Below, piece after piece: positions 11,418 through 23,313 of a DNA stretch of 64,000 nt (positions are counted from its first letter, which is position 1; each line of letters starts with the position of its first letter). The stretch comes from Pseudofabraea citricarpa (Eukaryota; Ascomycota; Leotiomycetes; Helotiales; Dermateaceae): contig JAPWGK010000003.1 of the NCBI GenBank assembly GCA_029641185.1, positions 2,480,001-2,544,000 on the forward strand, in the 5' to 3' direction. Made by a program: the position numbers and the translations under genes. Under the pieces are notes generated by a model. It did not search any database. It was given only the letters and a program-made list of their open reading frames with translations, and was not told where the DNA came from.

Positions 11418-12364
11418 ATGTCGACGCCTTCTCTCCTGTCTCGCACCGCTCCTCGTTATCCCTCAAAATCCTACGTTCTGCGGAGCTATCACCGACGATG
11501 TACCCCAGTCATCACTCTGACTGTCACTCGGTCACTGGCTACAGTACACAATGACCAAAGGAGTTTGCCAGATGTCTGGTTTACAGCCTCAGTACCACAG
11601 CGCCATGATACCAATACCCTGCCGCCCCCACGCAAGCCAGATGATGATCGAATTGTGAAGCTGGGAAAGAGTAAGTCCGCCGCCTTGTTTGTAGAGCAAG
11701 TCACTGATCCCGTCCAGCTCTACGGATCCTCCAAGAACGTCTTCCTACACTGCTACAATCTCCCTTGCCACAAGAGATCCTGTCGCCTCAAATCACCCTG
11801 CATCTCTTCCCCTCCACGCATCCACATCTTCCAACTGTTTCCGGGCGCGTTTCCTACAGTGCTGCATTATGGACGTCACCATTAGCTTGGGGTCGGGTCC
11901 CCCTCGTTGGGAATGTCAAGCTTGAGATCCTCTCTGAAAGGATGCTAAAATCTTATAACGCTACCCCAACATCGCCCTTCGATAAGCGGCCTGAACAGCT
12001 CCTCGTACGGTGGCGCACCATAGGCAAGACCCGTGGGAAGGGTACAGGTGCCTTTTACAAAGGAATCGGGGCGAACGAGAAAGTGGACAAGATCACAGAA
12101 TGGCTAGGAGGTGGCAAGGGCGAGGATGATAGTAAAGAGTTTACCGGCCTTTTCATCTTTGAATTCGACGGCGAAGGAAGAATAGTTAGCCACACAATCG
12201 AACACGTCGAGGAAGGAGGTAATTGGGAAAAGGGAATGGGGGCCAAGGTCGTTGGACTGACAGACTGGCTGCTAGGAGGCATGAGAGGTAACGGACGAGG
12301 GGAACAGGGTACACCTTGCCCGGCATATGTAGGGAGGGAGTGTGGAGAAGACCATATCAAGTGA
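11418..12364 (+). CDS. conserved fungal protein with mitochondrial presequence, 2 exons, 299 aa
   Basis: Exons are 11418-11670 and 11718-12364; the 47-nt intron (GTAAGT...CAG) restores the frame between LGK and TLRILQERLPTLL. The first 45 residues are rich in Arg, Ser and Thr and lack acidic residues (MSTPSLLSRTAPRYPSKSY and onward), a typical mitochondrial import signal. The body ends in a mixed alpha/beta region with the segments LLVRWRTIGKTRGKG, GLFIFEFDGEGRIVSHTIEH and a final Gly-rich tail. The pattern is reminiscent of an NTF2/SnoaL-like fold, which is an inference from strand pattern only. I do not recognise a named family or reaction. It shares a divergent promoter with ypt1. Confidence 0.8.
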
Positions 12365-12948
12365 CGATGGGACTTTGTTGTATTGAAATTTTGTGTACTA
12401 TACATAGCTGGCATACGGCGTTTTGGCATGGGAGGTCACCTATGGAACTGTATATTATGCGGAGCTACTTGTATCATACTCGCCCCTCTAAAACAATGGC
12501 AATGCTGCCTGTTAGACGCCTAAGAAGTCTGTATCCCAGAAAGGAACCGAGGCTTGAAAGCGATACTGTATATCTTTCCTTGGTGGTCTTTCCTAAGTTG
12601 GATTGTCAGGTGATATAGAGTCATAACTTCACTTCCACGTCACAGGACATTCCTTCGTCACTATCATCTGATAGCAGAAGTCATGCCCCCTACGATCATT
12701 GAGAGCCATTTCGAAGCATGAAACGTCTTTACTTGCTCAGTACATGGTAATAAGTAATGCCGTCGTATCAGCATCGTTGCATAGCTACCGACTTATCTTA
12801 CGATGTATGACTGCTACCTTCGATTCCATAAAAGGAACCCATGCTCCGAAAACCCTCAGTTATCATCAAACCCATAATTCGTATCCTATTCCTCAGAGGC
12901 CATCATCACAAGGAAACGCCATCTATGTCACAAAGACATGATACCAAG
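12365..12948. other. convergent intergenic region
   Basis: 3' flanks of the mitochondrial protein gene and the GMC oxidase. Nothing else is visible. Confidence 0.4.
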
Positions 12949-14931
12949 TTATACCTTGATGCCCAACTCATTTCCAATGATGACAGCTGCCTTTTCCCCA
13001 ACCACAAGAGCGGTATTGTTGGTGTTAGCAGCAACATTTTCTGGTACCATTGATAAATCTGCGACCTTCAGGCCCTTCGTCCCATAGACGTTCAAATCAG
13101 CATCCACAACACCTCCTTTAGACTTCTCTCGCATCGCACATGTTCCAAGCGAGTGCCAAGTGGTATTTAAGTTCCCTCGGATCCAGTCCAAGATGGCCTC
13201 GTCATCCTCTTCACTGTACTCGATGTCTGTATCCAAGTTCGGATCTGGGCCATCCAATAGTCTGGCCTTGCTATTTTCCTTGAACTTTGGATGTCCAAGT
13301 TCCAGCTCGCCCTGGTAAAATGGGAGCCGACGGCAGATCTCACGACTCATCTTGTAAGCCCATAGTTGTTTTTTGATGTCAGATGGATGGTTGAGGAAAC
13401 CAGCGTCGAAGTCATAGCCATCGATCACATTTTCCTTGTCGGTAATGTGAATACTACCACGAGAATATGGGTATGCGGTATAAGTACCCATAGTGAAATA
13501 CTGTCCTGGCTCGACTAAGGAAGGATCTGCAAGGAAAGCATTCACCACACCGCACAGCATAAGTGGTTTGTTGGGAATCTCCGCAAAGTCACGATCCCAG
13601 TCTTTCTTGAACTCAGGTCCGAGTTTAGCTATTTCGGCGTCACTTGGACGAAGCTTAGCGCAGATATCTACATATGTTAGTTCCGAGATCTGAGCGAGAT
13701 AAGGGGAACTTACCGATTCCATTCCAGCCAAGTATAGGATCTTTTTCTCCAAGTGCCTTTACAAAATCCTTTCGTCCACTTAGAATACCATCAAGCGTCT
13801 CTTCCGGAGCAAGATTTGACTTGTAAGGATATAGAACGAGGTGATGGTCTTGATAATTCTCGCCGACACCAGGGACATCTGCGACGAGTGGAATATCTAG
13901 CTTCTTCAACAATTCAGGATTTCCAACGCCCGATCTTTCAAGAATCTGAGGCGTTCCAAGAGCTCCAGCTGTTACAACGACGAGCTTCTTTGCTTTTACG
14001 ATGCTATGGATTGGCTTTGATAATGAAATTGACGGTTGAGCTTCTGAATTTGGCTTGTACTCGATACCGATCGCTTGAGGAGGAGATGATTCGTCGAATA
14101 ATACACGAATAACTTTTGAATCTACGAGAATGAAAAGATTTGGGTGTTTCCCGTCCTGCAGCAAAGGATGGATATAACGATGTGCGGAATCCTGGCGCTT
14201 TCCATCTGGTGAGACATAACGATGCCATTTCTGTTCTCATCAATCCTGCACTTGCCACTATAGGGTTTTATGAGAAGTCTACTTACGGAAAAGCCACCAC
14301 ATTGTTCAAGGTCTTGCAGGTCTACAATCTCTTTATGGCCCATCTTCTTCACGGTCTCCATGAATTGCTCTTCGCTTTTCCCTCTATAACCACCGTCCGA
14401 TACATGAATAGGGCCGTCGTGGCCATGTCGACTCTGATCGATTGCAGGATTGTTTGGGTGATAGGTCTCGAGCTTATTACAAAGAGGCAGCATATCATTT
14501 GCTGTCCAACCAGGCGTATCCCAACTGTCGAAATCGATTCCTTGTGCGCGTGTATACATCATGAAATTGATAGACGATCCACCTCCTAGTATACCCCCCA
14601 TGGGCACAATTGCTTCTCTCCCGCCGAGGTGGTCCGAAGCTTTGGCTTTATAGAACTAGTACAACTATTAATCACCAATCTACAAGTACCATGAGATGAG
14701 AGATCATTGACAACATACAAGAGCCGTTTTACTATCGGGAGCCAGATGGCTCAGATAGACCGCTGGGTTGACGACAGTTGGATCATTGAAATTATTCCTT
14801 CCCCCCTCAACAAGAAGAATTCTGAGATCTGGATTGGCTTTTGCCAGTCTTCCAGCTGCTACACAAGCAGCTGTGCCGCCGCCCGCGAAGATGATGTCTA
14901 TATCTTCCAGAGATTCGTTATAAGTAGACAT
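12949..14931 (-). CDS. GMC oxidoreductase, alcohol-oxidase-like, 4 exons, 605 aa
   Basis: FAD-dependent GMC-family enzyme. Minus-strand exons are 14931-14719, 14655-14287, 14230-13714 and 13667-12949; introns are 63, 56 and 46 nt. The FAD-binding loop IIFAGGGTAACVAAGRLA lies near residues 12-30. The GMC signature GGILGGGSSINFMMYTRA follows in exon 2, and the second signature AGALGTPQILERSGVG in exon 3. The active-site His is in TTWHSLGTCAM and the Asn in NTNNTALVVGEKAA. The C-terminal region (DIEYSEEDDEAILDWIR) and overall order match methylotrophic alcohol oxidases more than choline dehydrogenases. It ends in GIKV, so it lacks the C-terminal peroxisomal tripeptide of true methanol oxidases, and a cytosolic location is likely. 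The start at 14931 is chosen because the family N-terminus begins there; an in-frame upstream extension to 15084 looks non-coding. Confidence 0.9.
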
Positions 14932-16763
14932 GGTTGTTTCCTTCTTACCAGGTTGTCCCTTTGGATTCAAAACTCGTAGTAAAATCTTGATCAGGCCAAA
15001 GAAATTGAGATGAGGCTTAAAAGATATTCGAGGGAGACGTGTAGATGCACGAAGACAGGTAGATGTACTCGAGCAATGCCACACAAACTTTATATCCCGT
15101 CCCTGACCCCTCTTTTGATCCGTCTATTGTAACTAGCTAAAGAAATATGCTAGCTACCTGTTCTAGACAGTCCGAAGACGCTGAATAAGTGCCTCGCTTT
15201 CTTCAGCCCTTCAGCTAATCTACCCCTCCCCCTCCCAGCAGACGCAACCTAGATAAACGACAGTAGCCCGAACCATGCAGCCCCCGGGAGCTCTATACCA
15301 ATACAAGCAACCCAAACTTGTCAGGCGGGGATCATGTCTTGCTCCCGTATCCTATCGAGTTCGGCATTATGTACTTCTTCAGCCCAGAGTATGCGGGGTA
15401 ACACTACACTATTATTGCTGTATTACCCAGCTCCCGAGGATCTAGTGAAGATCCCCTTCCTGGGCTGGGCCTGGTTGGCGCTTGCGTGGCACCGAGGTTA
15501 CTACTGTCGACGGAACAACTCCGCCCTCATCCTGTATCTAGACTCTAGAATCCATCACGTATCACCTCCCTTTCCAAATGGGCGAAGGGAAGAAAATCAG
15601 GAGCAGGCAAAAATATAAAAATAAAATCTTACTTGACGTTTCGATCATCGAGTCAGATTCTATCACTACCGGGCACACACTAGGAACAGAGAGAGAGACC
15701 GGACGAATGAGAAGCGAAATGCAACAGAGACTCCACCCACAGACATACGAAGTAGCTGCTGCATCACAGTATCACAGCATAAACCACCATCTCACCTCCC
15801 TCGCCGCCAAGTCTCACATACATGTACGCAGATGATTAAGGTTTTGATTTTTCAGCGATAAGTAATCCGCGAGCAGCAGAGCAGCAGGGGGAGTTGTGGG
15901 GAGAGCGGAGCGGAGCTCAGCTGCACAGTACTGTACGGCAATTGATTTCATTGATTGCTGTACTGTGCCTATGGAGTGGAGTGAGGCAGTACGCTCTGCA
16001 GTACGTACAGTAGTGGAGCAGGATTCATCGTGGCAAGTAATCCGCACGTATGTATGTATGTAGCCGCATTGGGATGGGTGGGCTGGTGGAATAGGTACAG
16101 TAGCTAAGACATGGGATGGAAGTGCTTACCTCTGTGGCTGTATTTTCTTTTCTCTTTTTCTGTTCACTGTCACCGGCTGAACCTCGTTCTCTTGCTGTGA
16201 AAAAATATGAGTTAATAGGAAAAGGTATCCGCAGTCAAGGTTAGTCAAGAGTGAGGGAAGAAAAAATGAAACAACTCAGTGATTTGCTTCTCGTGGTTGG
16301 CACCTTTCATGTATCAATTCCATCACTAGAAAGACGAAAGCTAAAAACCGCCGAGAAGTGTGAAATCGCAAGAATAGCAAGGGAGATGAAAACCAATGTT
16401 TATGCATCGATTGAAACGCGAGGAATCTGCATGCTACCAAATAGATTTACAATTAAACCTCCCAGAACTTCCGCGTCCCCACCTCAATCAACCCTTCCGT
16501 TTGTTTGGAGAAAACGCCGCCTCCACGTTTGAAAAAGAAAACAAAAAGAGTAAGAAAATCAGGGAACAGGATGGGTAGAGAGGACACGCCGCCCACCCCC
16601 CCTTGATTGTATGTGTATGAACGCCGTTGTACTCCGCTGATTGCCTGCCCACCCTTTCCGTCCTCCCATAAATACAGCCCGATCTCCTTTTGATCAACGT
16701 GCTTCTATACCCCGCGCGTTTACATTACTCTAGTATACACGTCTCCTAGGGCTTTACCCATCA
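14932..16763. other. upstream region of the GMC gene and 3' flank of the demethylase gene
   Basis: 1.8 kb without a supported gene. A bulged inverted repeat occurs at about 15923-15968 (GCACAGTAC...GTACTGTGC). A short run of TGTATG units lies near 16050. Confidence 0.4.
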
Positions 16764-19700
16764 TCACTGAGAGGGTGATCCAGCCGTTGCCTTCTTCAAG
16801 TTGAGTATCATCTTCTCGACCAGGGATGTCGAATCTACTGGGACATCTGGGAAATCTCGTGGCTGTGATGCAGAGCGTTCAGTATTCTTTTCATACGGCA
16901 CTACGGCTCCACCATCCAAACCTGGTTTTTGTGCAGCCAAAGGTTGAACCACAAAAGAATCTGGTTGAAGCGGTGTTGGAGCTTTAGTAGCTGGTTTTTG
17001 AATTACTGGCTTCCCACCCTGAGCTTTTTGAAAGAATTGTTGATGATGATATGCAGGTCTATTCTCCGCCGGCTGTGCTTGTTCGCTTTCCTGTTGCACG
17101 TATTCCTGATATCTTTGCGATGGAGGGACCCATACTGGTTGGTCTGCCAGTTTGTTTTCTCCGCCAACTGAAGTTTCATCCTTGTCCTTGGAAGAAGGGC
17201 GGGGTGGTGGTTGGTATCGATTCTTGGGTTGGGGTGTTAGAGCAGGAATCGGTGGTTGAGGGATGTTAGGATATGGATACGGGTAACGATTCGTTGGTGG
17301 TGGGATTGACATATTTAACAAATCGGGGTTGTATGGAGGTGCGTAGGACGATGGAGGAGGTGCCAAAGGGCCAGAGTATCTGGGTTGAGGGGCATGAAGG
17401 ATTTGCCTTGAATCCTGAATATATCTGACGTCTTGTGCTGGTTGAGCTTGTCCTGTCGGTCCCTGAGAAATTTTCTGTTGGCCTTGTGCATGGGGCTGTT
17501 GAGAAGGTTGGTATTGCTGATGAAACATAGAGCCGTACTCTTGTCGAATTGCTGGGTGAAGTTGTGCGTTATTCTTTTTCTCCCACACCTGCTGGGCTGC
17601 AGCCTTTTGATCTGCTGATTTCAAATATGCATTATAGTCCATTTGACCTTGGCTAGCTGTTGGTCGGTTTTGAGCATACGGTGCATATAAAGGTTGGTAT
17701 GAAGTGGCCGCCTGTTGGACCTTTGATAGTGGGTTTGGCATTAGCGGAATTCCAGAACTAGAGCGGTTCTGGAACATGGTTTGTTGGAGATGCTCTTTCA
17801 AACTCCCTTGGTATCCATTCATAAAGCCTCCACCTGGTCTATAAGGACTTTTGTATTCCAACGGTGATCTGTTGTGTTCTCTCTGCAGATATGGATACTT
17901 TGAAAATGGGCTAGGTCGAGAAGCCTGCCGAGGATTATTCGACGCACTTTGAGGTCTGCTAGTGAAGGGGTTGTTGGATTTTGGCATTTGTGATGTGTGA
18001 TATTGTACTGGCGGGGCCATCAGAGCGTTCACAGTGCCCTGAGCAGCCTTATTGACATAGCCAGGATAGGATGCTGCGTTGACATTGTGCTGCTGGTATC
18101 TTGGATCGGTGCCAAAAGTATATCCAGTGGGCTTTGGCACAGTGAAGCTAGAAGCAGATTGTTGTAGGAAGCTTTGCTGTGAACGGTAGGCGAGAGGATC
18201 AATACGATACGCATCACTTGGTTGACGAGGTTTGTACTCATATGGTTTCTCGGGTCGAGAGGTTTGTGTATGGTGAAGAGGCGAAGGTCGATTAGCTTTG
18301 GAGGCATTCAGAGCATGGTAGTTGATCTTTGCGGGATATGTCGCTCCATAAGATTGACGTGGAGCAGGTAAAACAGCCTTTGGTATGGTATCCAAGAAAT
18401 GGCCCTTTGGATTGTGTCGCGGTTTTCTTGGGTCCTCTGTGAATTGTGCTTTGGCTTCAGTAGAAGTCTTGCCAAGATAGTACCAAATCTGGTTCTCCTT
18501 CCCGAAATCAATTTTGACCTGAGCCAAGTTCTTAGGAATATCTTCTGCCTTGAATTCAGCCCAAGTAAGCCCTGCACCAAACAAATCATCAGTTCGAGGG
18601 AGATCGTCAGCCAATCTCTTCGTGGTATTGAGATCCATCTTCTCTTTCCGAGTCTTGGGCAGTGCAATGGCGTTTGCTGATGGCTTTGGTAGACGATAGT
18701 CGGAAGGATCGGGAACCAGAAGCCACCCATATGGAACCTCAATACGGTGACTAAAAAGGCATTAGTCAAAAGGCTCACCAATAAAGCGAAGAAATAGAAA
18801 ATCATACCCTTTAGGAAGCAGGTCAACCAGTAAAATTTCCTCGCCCTTGCGATTTTCAACAAGAACACCAGCAAAGATATCCTGTCTGAAAAACTGCATC
18901 TGACAAACGGCACCCACTGCCAATTCCGAAGCAGCCTGAATAATCTTTGGATCCTGTGATAACGTGTCGATATCCAGCCTCTTGTCACGTTTGCTACGAT
19001 GGAAGCGACAGCTAAATTCGATAGCATGGTCTTTGTACTCAGTTCCGTCTTCTCCAAAAACTGGTATCTCGCCCTCCTCAACAAAGACACCAGCAGCCGC
19101 AGCGCAAGTTGCATGGTAAGCTCGGGTGCACTTCTTTTGAGAACACTGAAAGCATGCTCCTTTCTTCGAACGACAGTAATTGCACTTGAGCTCGAGCCGG
19201 GCTTTATCAATGTACTTAATATCCACGGCCATTTCCTTCTCGCCCTCCTCAATTGACGTCTCCGGGATATATTGAGCGCAAATACGATGAGCTCTACGTC
19301 CATCATCAGTCGGAATGAGCGGTTCTGATGGAGTGTCGTTGGGACAGAGGATACAAGGTTCCCTAATAGGGAATTTGACACGGACACGGATCCTCTTAAC
19401 CTCGGTCTGCCCGCCTCTGTCATCCACCGGACGCTTGCGTTTTTTCTTCGGTGCCTTAACCTTATTGTCACCACTGCTATCGGGCGGTGTTGGAAGGTCG
19501 GTGGGTTCATCCTCCTCATCTTCTTCCTCCATTTCATCATCTGTTTCCTCGTACTCGGTCTCCTCGCCCCTAAGCTTGCGTTCAATCTCTCTCACATCAA
19601 TCCAGACACTATCTTGAGCCTGACTGCAGTCACATTTCTTAGCAACACGCCCGAACTCCAGCCATGAGTCAAGAGCAAAGTTGACGGCCTCTGCGCAGTT

Positions 19701-21160
19701 GTATCCAAGATTGTAACCTGAATGGTATCCGTAAGGAAAGGTGATAACGAATTCGCCAGGATGAGCGACGATTTTGTTGACTCTGATGCCATAGTTTTGT
19801 AGCAAGTGAGCTGGGGATATAAGGAAGGTTTTGTGGCGGAGGAACTGGTCGCAAGCCTTTGCGTCTGTCGGGAAGATGCTCTTCATGGCTGCCTCAAACC
19901 GTCGGGCATCCTTCTGAGCAATACTGTACCATTGTTTGGGCGCGCCAAAGTGCACAATATTGATACTGTAGAGATCTACATCTTCAAGATGCCAAGCAAA
20001 AGTGGCTTTCCACATGCCAAGGTAAAGATATGCAGTATTGACTCCAGGAATCTTGGTGCCCATGACATCAAGTAAATTCTCAAGCTTTCCAAGATTCCAG
20101 GCTTCTGTTCGATCATCAAACAGCGAACCAGGCATATCTGCACCATAAAGAGGCGGTGCATAAGTCAGTGTCTTCCAATAAGCTCGCTCTAATTCTTCGC
20201 ATCGTTCTGGCGAAAAGTCCTGTCCTTCTAACTGATATTTAAAGTCCTTGAAGGCTTCTTCGTCGACTTTGCCAGCAGCCTCGCGCCGATTGTATTTTCG
20301 ACGAGCACCAACGGTGGTAGCCTTAGGTTGGCGGCCTCCTTTGGGCTTCGGCGTACCCTCATCGTCGTCGGTGTCTTCGAGCCTCAGAGATTCCATGTCA
20401 TCATCAGGCTTCATCGCTGGAGAGACCGGGGTTGGCAAACGATCTGGGGTATCTTCTTTTTCGGTCTTGGTCTTCTTCTTAGGAGTTGCCTTGGTCGACC
20501 GAGCTGACTTTCTCTTTCCTGTCGCCGACTGGTTCTTGGGTCTGAAGCCAGGGCGGGCAGCCTGCTCTTGGTTTGCACGTCTCTCGCCCCTCTTTGCCGG
20601 AGGCTGATGTTCGCTTTGTTCGCACAATTGGCGCCATTGTGGAAGGTTATATGATCGCTGATGTACAATGTTTGCCTGTCGGTAGGTGCCGCTCGTGCCC
20701 ATGATATCCTGCTTTATCGGTTCCTTGACTCTTATCGTCTTGATAGCCTCGTCTAAAGGTGGCAGTTGCGCGTGCCATTCCGGCGGCGGAATTACTTTTA
20801 CGATACCTGACTGCATGCCATAATTATTCACTTTTGCCATATACGCCTTGAAGCTTTTGACTGTTGCATCATCAGTATCAATCCTCTTTCATCGCTCGCT
20901 AGAATCGCAGGTCGCAACATACACTGTGCCATCTGCGGCATGAAGACCGGCACTCCATTCTCAACATGGTCTGGAAATACATCGCCGATATCTTCCTCCT
21001 CGGGATCATCCCCCAGCTCACTAAGCTCAGAATCACTTCCATCGTTCAGCGCATTATTCGACTCCGGCGGTGATTGGAGTCCACCATCTGCCTCCGCGTC
21101 CGCAACCACCGCAGCAGGAGCACTGGCCGGTAGCTCGACCTCAATCATTTCGGGATCCAT
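16764..21160 (-). CDS. KDM4-type histone demethylase (JmjN, JmjC, extended PHD), 3 exons, 1425 aa
   Basis: Fe(II)/2-oxoglutarate-dependent histone lysine demethylase, nuclear; KDM4/Rph1 relatives act on H3K9 and H3K36 methylation. Exons are 21160-20923, 20860-18808 and 18750-16764; introns are 62 and 57 nt. JmjN spans about residues 70-115 and is split by intron 1 (VPVFMPQMAQ / FKSFKAYMAKVNNYG). JmjC carries His370, Glu372 (FAWHLEDVDLYS) and His459 (GYHSGYNLGYN), the same 88-residue spacing as human KDM4A. An acidic linker and basic KKKRKR precede an extended PHD finger (about 582-700, CILC...CNYC...CRFH). A possible Tudor-like beta region and a Gln/Pro/Tyr-rich disordered tail of about 600 residues follow. 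The C2H2 fingers of yeast Rph1/Gis1 are absent. The start MDPEM at 21160 is preferred over in-frame upstream codons. Confidence 0.93.
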
Positions 21161-23313
21161 CGTTGGAGAACATACGACCGAGGAGTAACAGGAGGAGAGA
21201 GGGTATTGAAGTTGCGACGCGGGCGGGGGTGTCCTTGATTCGCAGGAAGGTGAATGGGGATGGCGAGCAAGGCTCGCTGTCGGTGCGAGGCCCAACGCAG
21301 GCAGGAGATGGAAATAGATTGTTTGAGTATCTTTGAAGCAGTTGTCAGTAGTTCCACGGGGTGCTATCTGGGTGGTGAGAGAAATGATCCGATTCCAGGA
21401 GGTCGAGTGCTGTTAGTTTCTTGAGGTTCGCCTCTCCGCCGAGCATTGCTAAGCCACAAATGGACCGATAAAGTGGGCCGGACCCTAGCCTGGTGGTGTG
21501 CCGGATTTCGAATTTGCAGCAGGACGTCCTGCCTTGGTTTTGATCTTGATCTTATCAGATCGTCCACCACGCAAGCTGTCGTCGTCGTGTCGTGTGTCAA
21601 TAGCCTCACTTGTTTGCTGCCACACATCCACCAATACACAATGCACGTTGTCACTGAGGTTCAAGCTGAACTGCCGCGATGGGCTGGCCATGGTGTTCCG
21701 AAATAAAAATCACGCCTGTTACGGATATTCATGTGACGTAGCGTGCGAGCTCTGAAGACTTCACGGGAGTGAGGCCTGCATCGAGTTTTATCATTTCTTT
21801 CTATTCTGCTCTCTTGGTGGTTGTTCCCCCTCCTTTCGTGTTTCTCGCGTTGTTACCGTGCGAGTTCCGACACTCGACTCGAGGCGCACCTTGAGAAGCG
21901 TCAAATCAAGCTCCTCCTCATCTCACCTCATCTCACCTCATCATAACTCCCTTATCGTGACTGATAAGGCAGAGTTGTCCCAGTGGGCATCAGCAGTCGT
22001 CGTCCACTCGTGGTCAGCCTCATTGGGCCGACCCAGACGCAGTGCTCATGAGGTGAGCGGCACCAAGATGCAAGCAGCCTTGCGCGTTGGGAGTCTTGGG
22101 ACGAAGGACCAGCCCCAAAGTCAAGATAAGCTTCTTTGCTCTTGATCTGCGAGCCGTGGTTCCTGGCCTTACCCGCCTCCCGGAGATCAGGAACAGGCCC
22201 AGGGCGCTGTCTATCTCGGCACGCTATCCAGACCGAGGAGTCGAGGACTGTGCCCTACGGGTATTTGTACCTATACGCAGTGCATCTGCTGATTTCAGAT
22301 TCAGCCTGTGCCCATGTCGCAGTAGTCTCGGCGGGGGTAGGCCAACAGACTTCTGGGTACTGGTACTGGTACTACTGGGCAAGAGGTACTTGAGGGGGGA
22401 GTGGGAGTGGGAGCATGAGTTCTCGTCATGCTGCTGGATCCGGAGTCACTGTGGACGAGCGATGGTGGAGGGGCAAAGCTCCACTCCACAGAGACCCTGC
22501 ATCAGCGCGTGGGGTCTACTACGCACCGAGCACTGAACAGATGAATCATGTGTCTGTTCACCAGACCTAGAAGTTTGCGTATCATCGTGGGTTGAAAGGA
22601 GACCGACGAAGGTGACTCTCACCAGCAGCGTCTCATTTCATGGAACAGTAGAATCCCTCTTGAATTGAACTATACATTGAACATAACATGCACGCATACG
22701 TGACTAGCCATTGTCTAATCAGTTGCAAGAGTAACAGTGAAGACAGGACACATGCTAACAAACCCAGGTGATGACCCATCCATCACAGCTTTTCACCATG
22801 GAAGATCTCCCCGCCAGTTCCGCAAAACAGACTTTTGAGCCATGCAGAAACGTCCGGCCGATGTGCCGAACGGCTTGAAATCAGACAAAATTGTACAGAG
22901 ACACAAGAACAAGTACATAGAAAAGCAGAAAGGCAGAAAAGAAGAAGCATGGAAAACTTTTGGTATCTCTGAGAACCTATATGCTGCCACGTTATGCTGT
23001 TGCCATTTCTCGTCAGAAGTATGATTTCCAGTCCCCTCCGTTTGATCCCCCCCAGCCGAATTTTAGCCAGATGGCAACGCCATTGTGCCAAAGCAGAAAC
23101 AAAAGAGATGAGAAGAGACCATGGAAAACAATCGCTGCCTTTCTATGCCCGCTATCCAGCTAACATCATGTTGCTTAAAACACAAAGTGCAATGATCGCT
23201 GTTCGCCGACGATGCTGCAAATCAAGGAAGGAGAAATTACAAGTATTACCAATCGTTATGGAGCACAACCGCAAGGGCGGATGTGATCATGGAATGGTGT
23301 TCTGGAGTGTCGA
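21161..23313. other. long upstream region of the demethylase gene and 3' flank of the YAG7-like gene
   Basis: 2.15 kb. Open frames are present on both strands but are compositional. A tandem of ATCTCACCTC units lies at about 21918-21945, and GTACTG/GTGGGA short repeats lie at 22358-22412. The length suggests a long 5' leader or complex promoter for the chromatin regulator. Confidence 0.4.

Noticed and set aside
20940..21336. Plus-strand frames over the start of the demethylase gene
   Set aside because: Antisense shadows of a conserved JmjN-coding exon.
22087..22536. 149-codon plus-strand frame upstream of the demethylase gene
   Set aside because: Composition follows GC-rich promoter DNA, with no domain and no conserved start context.
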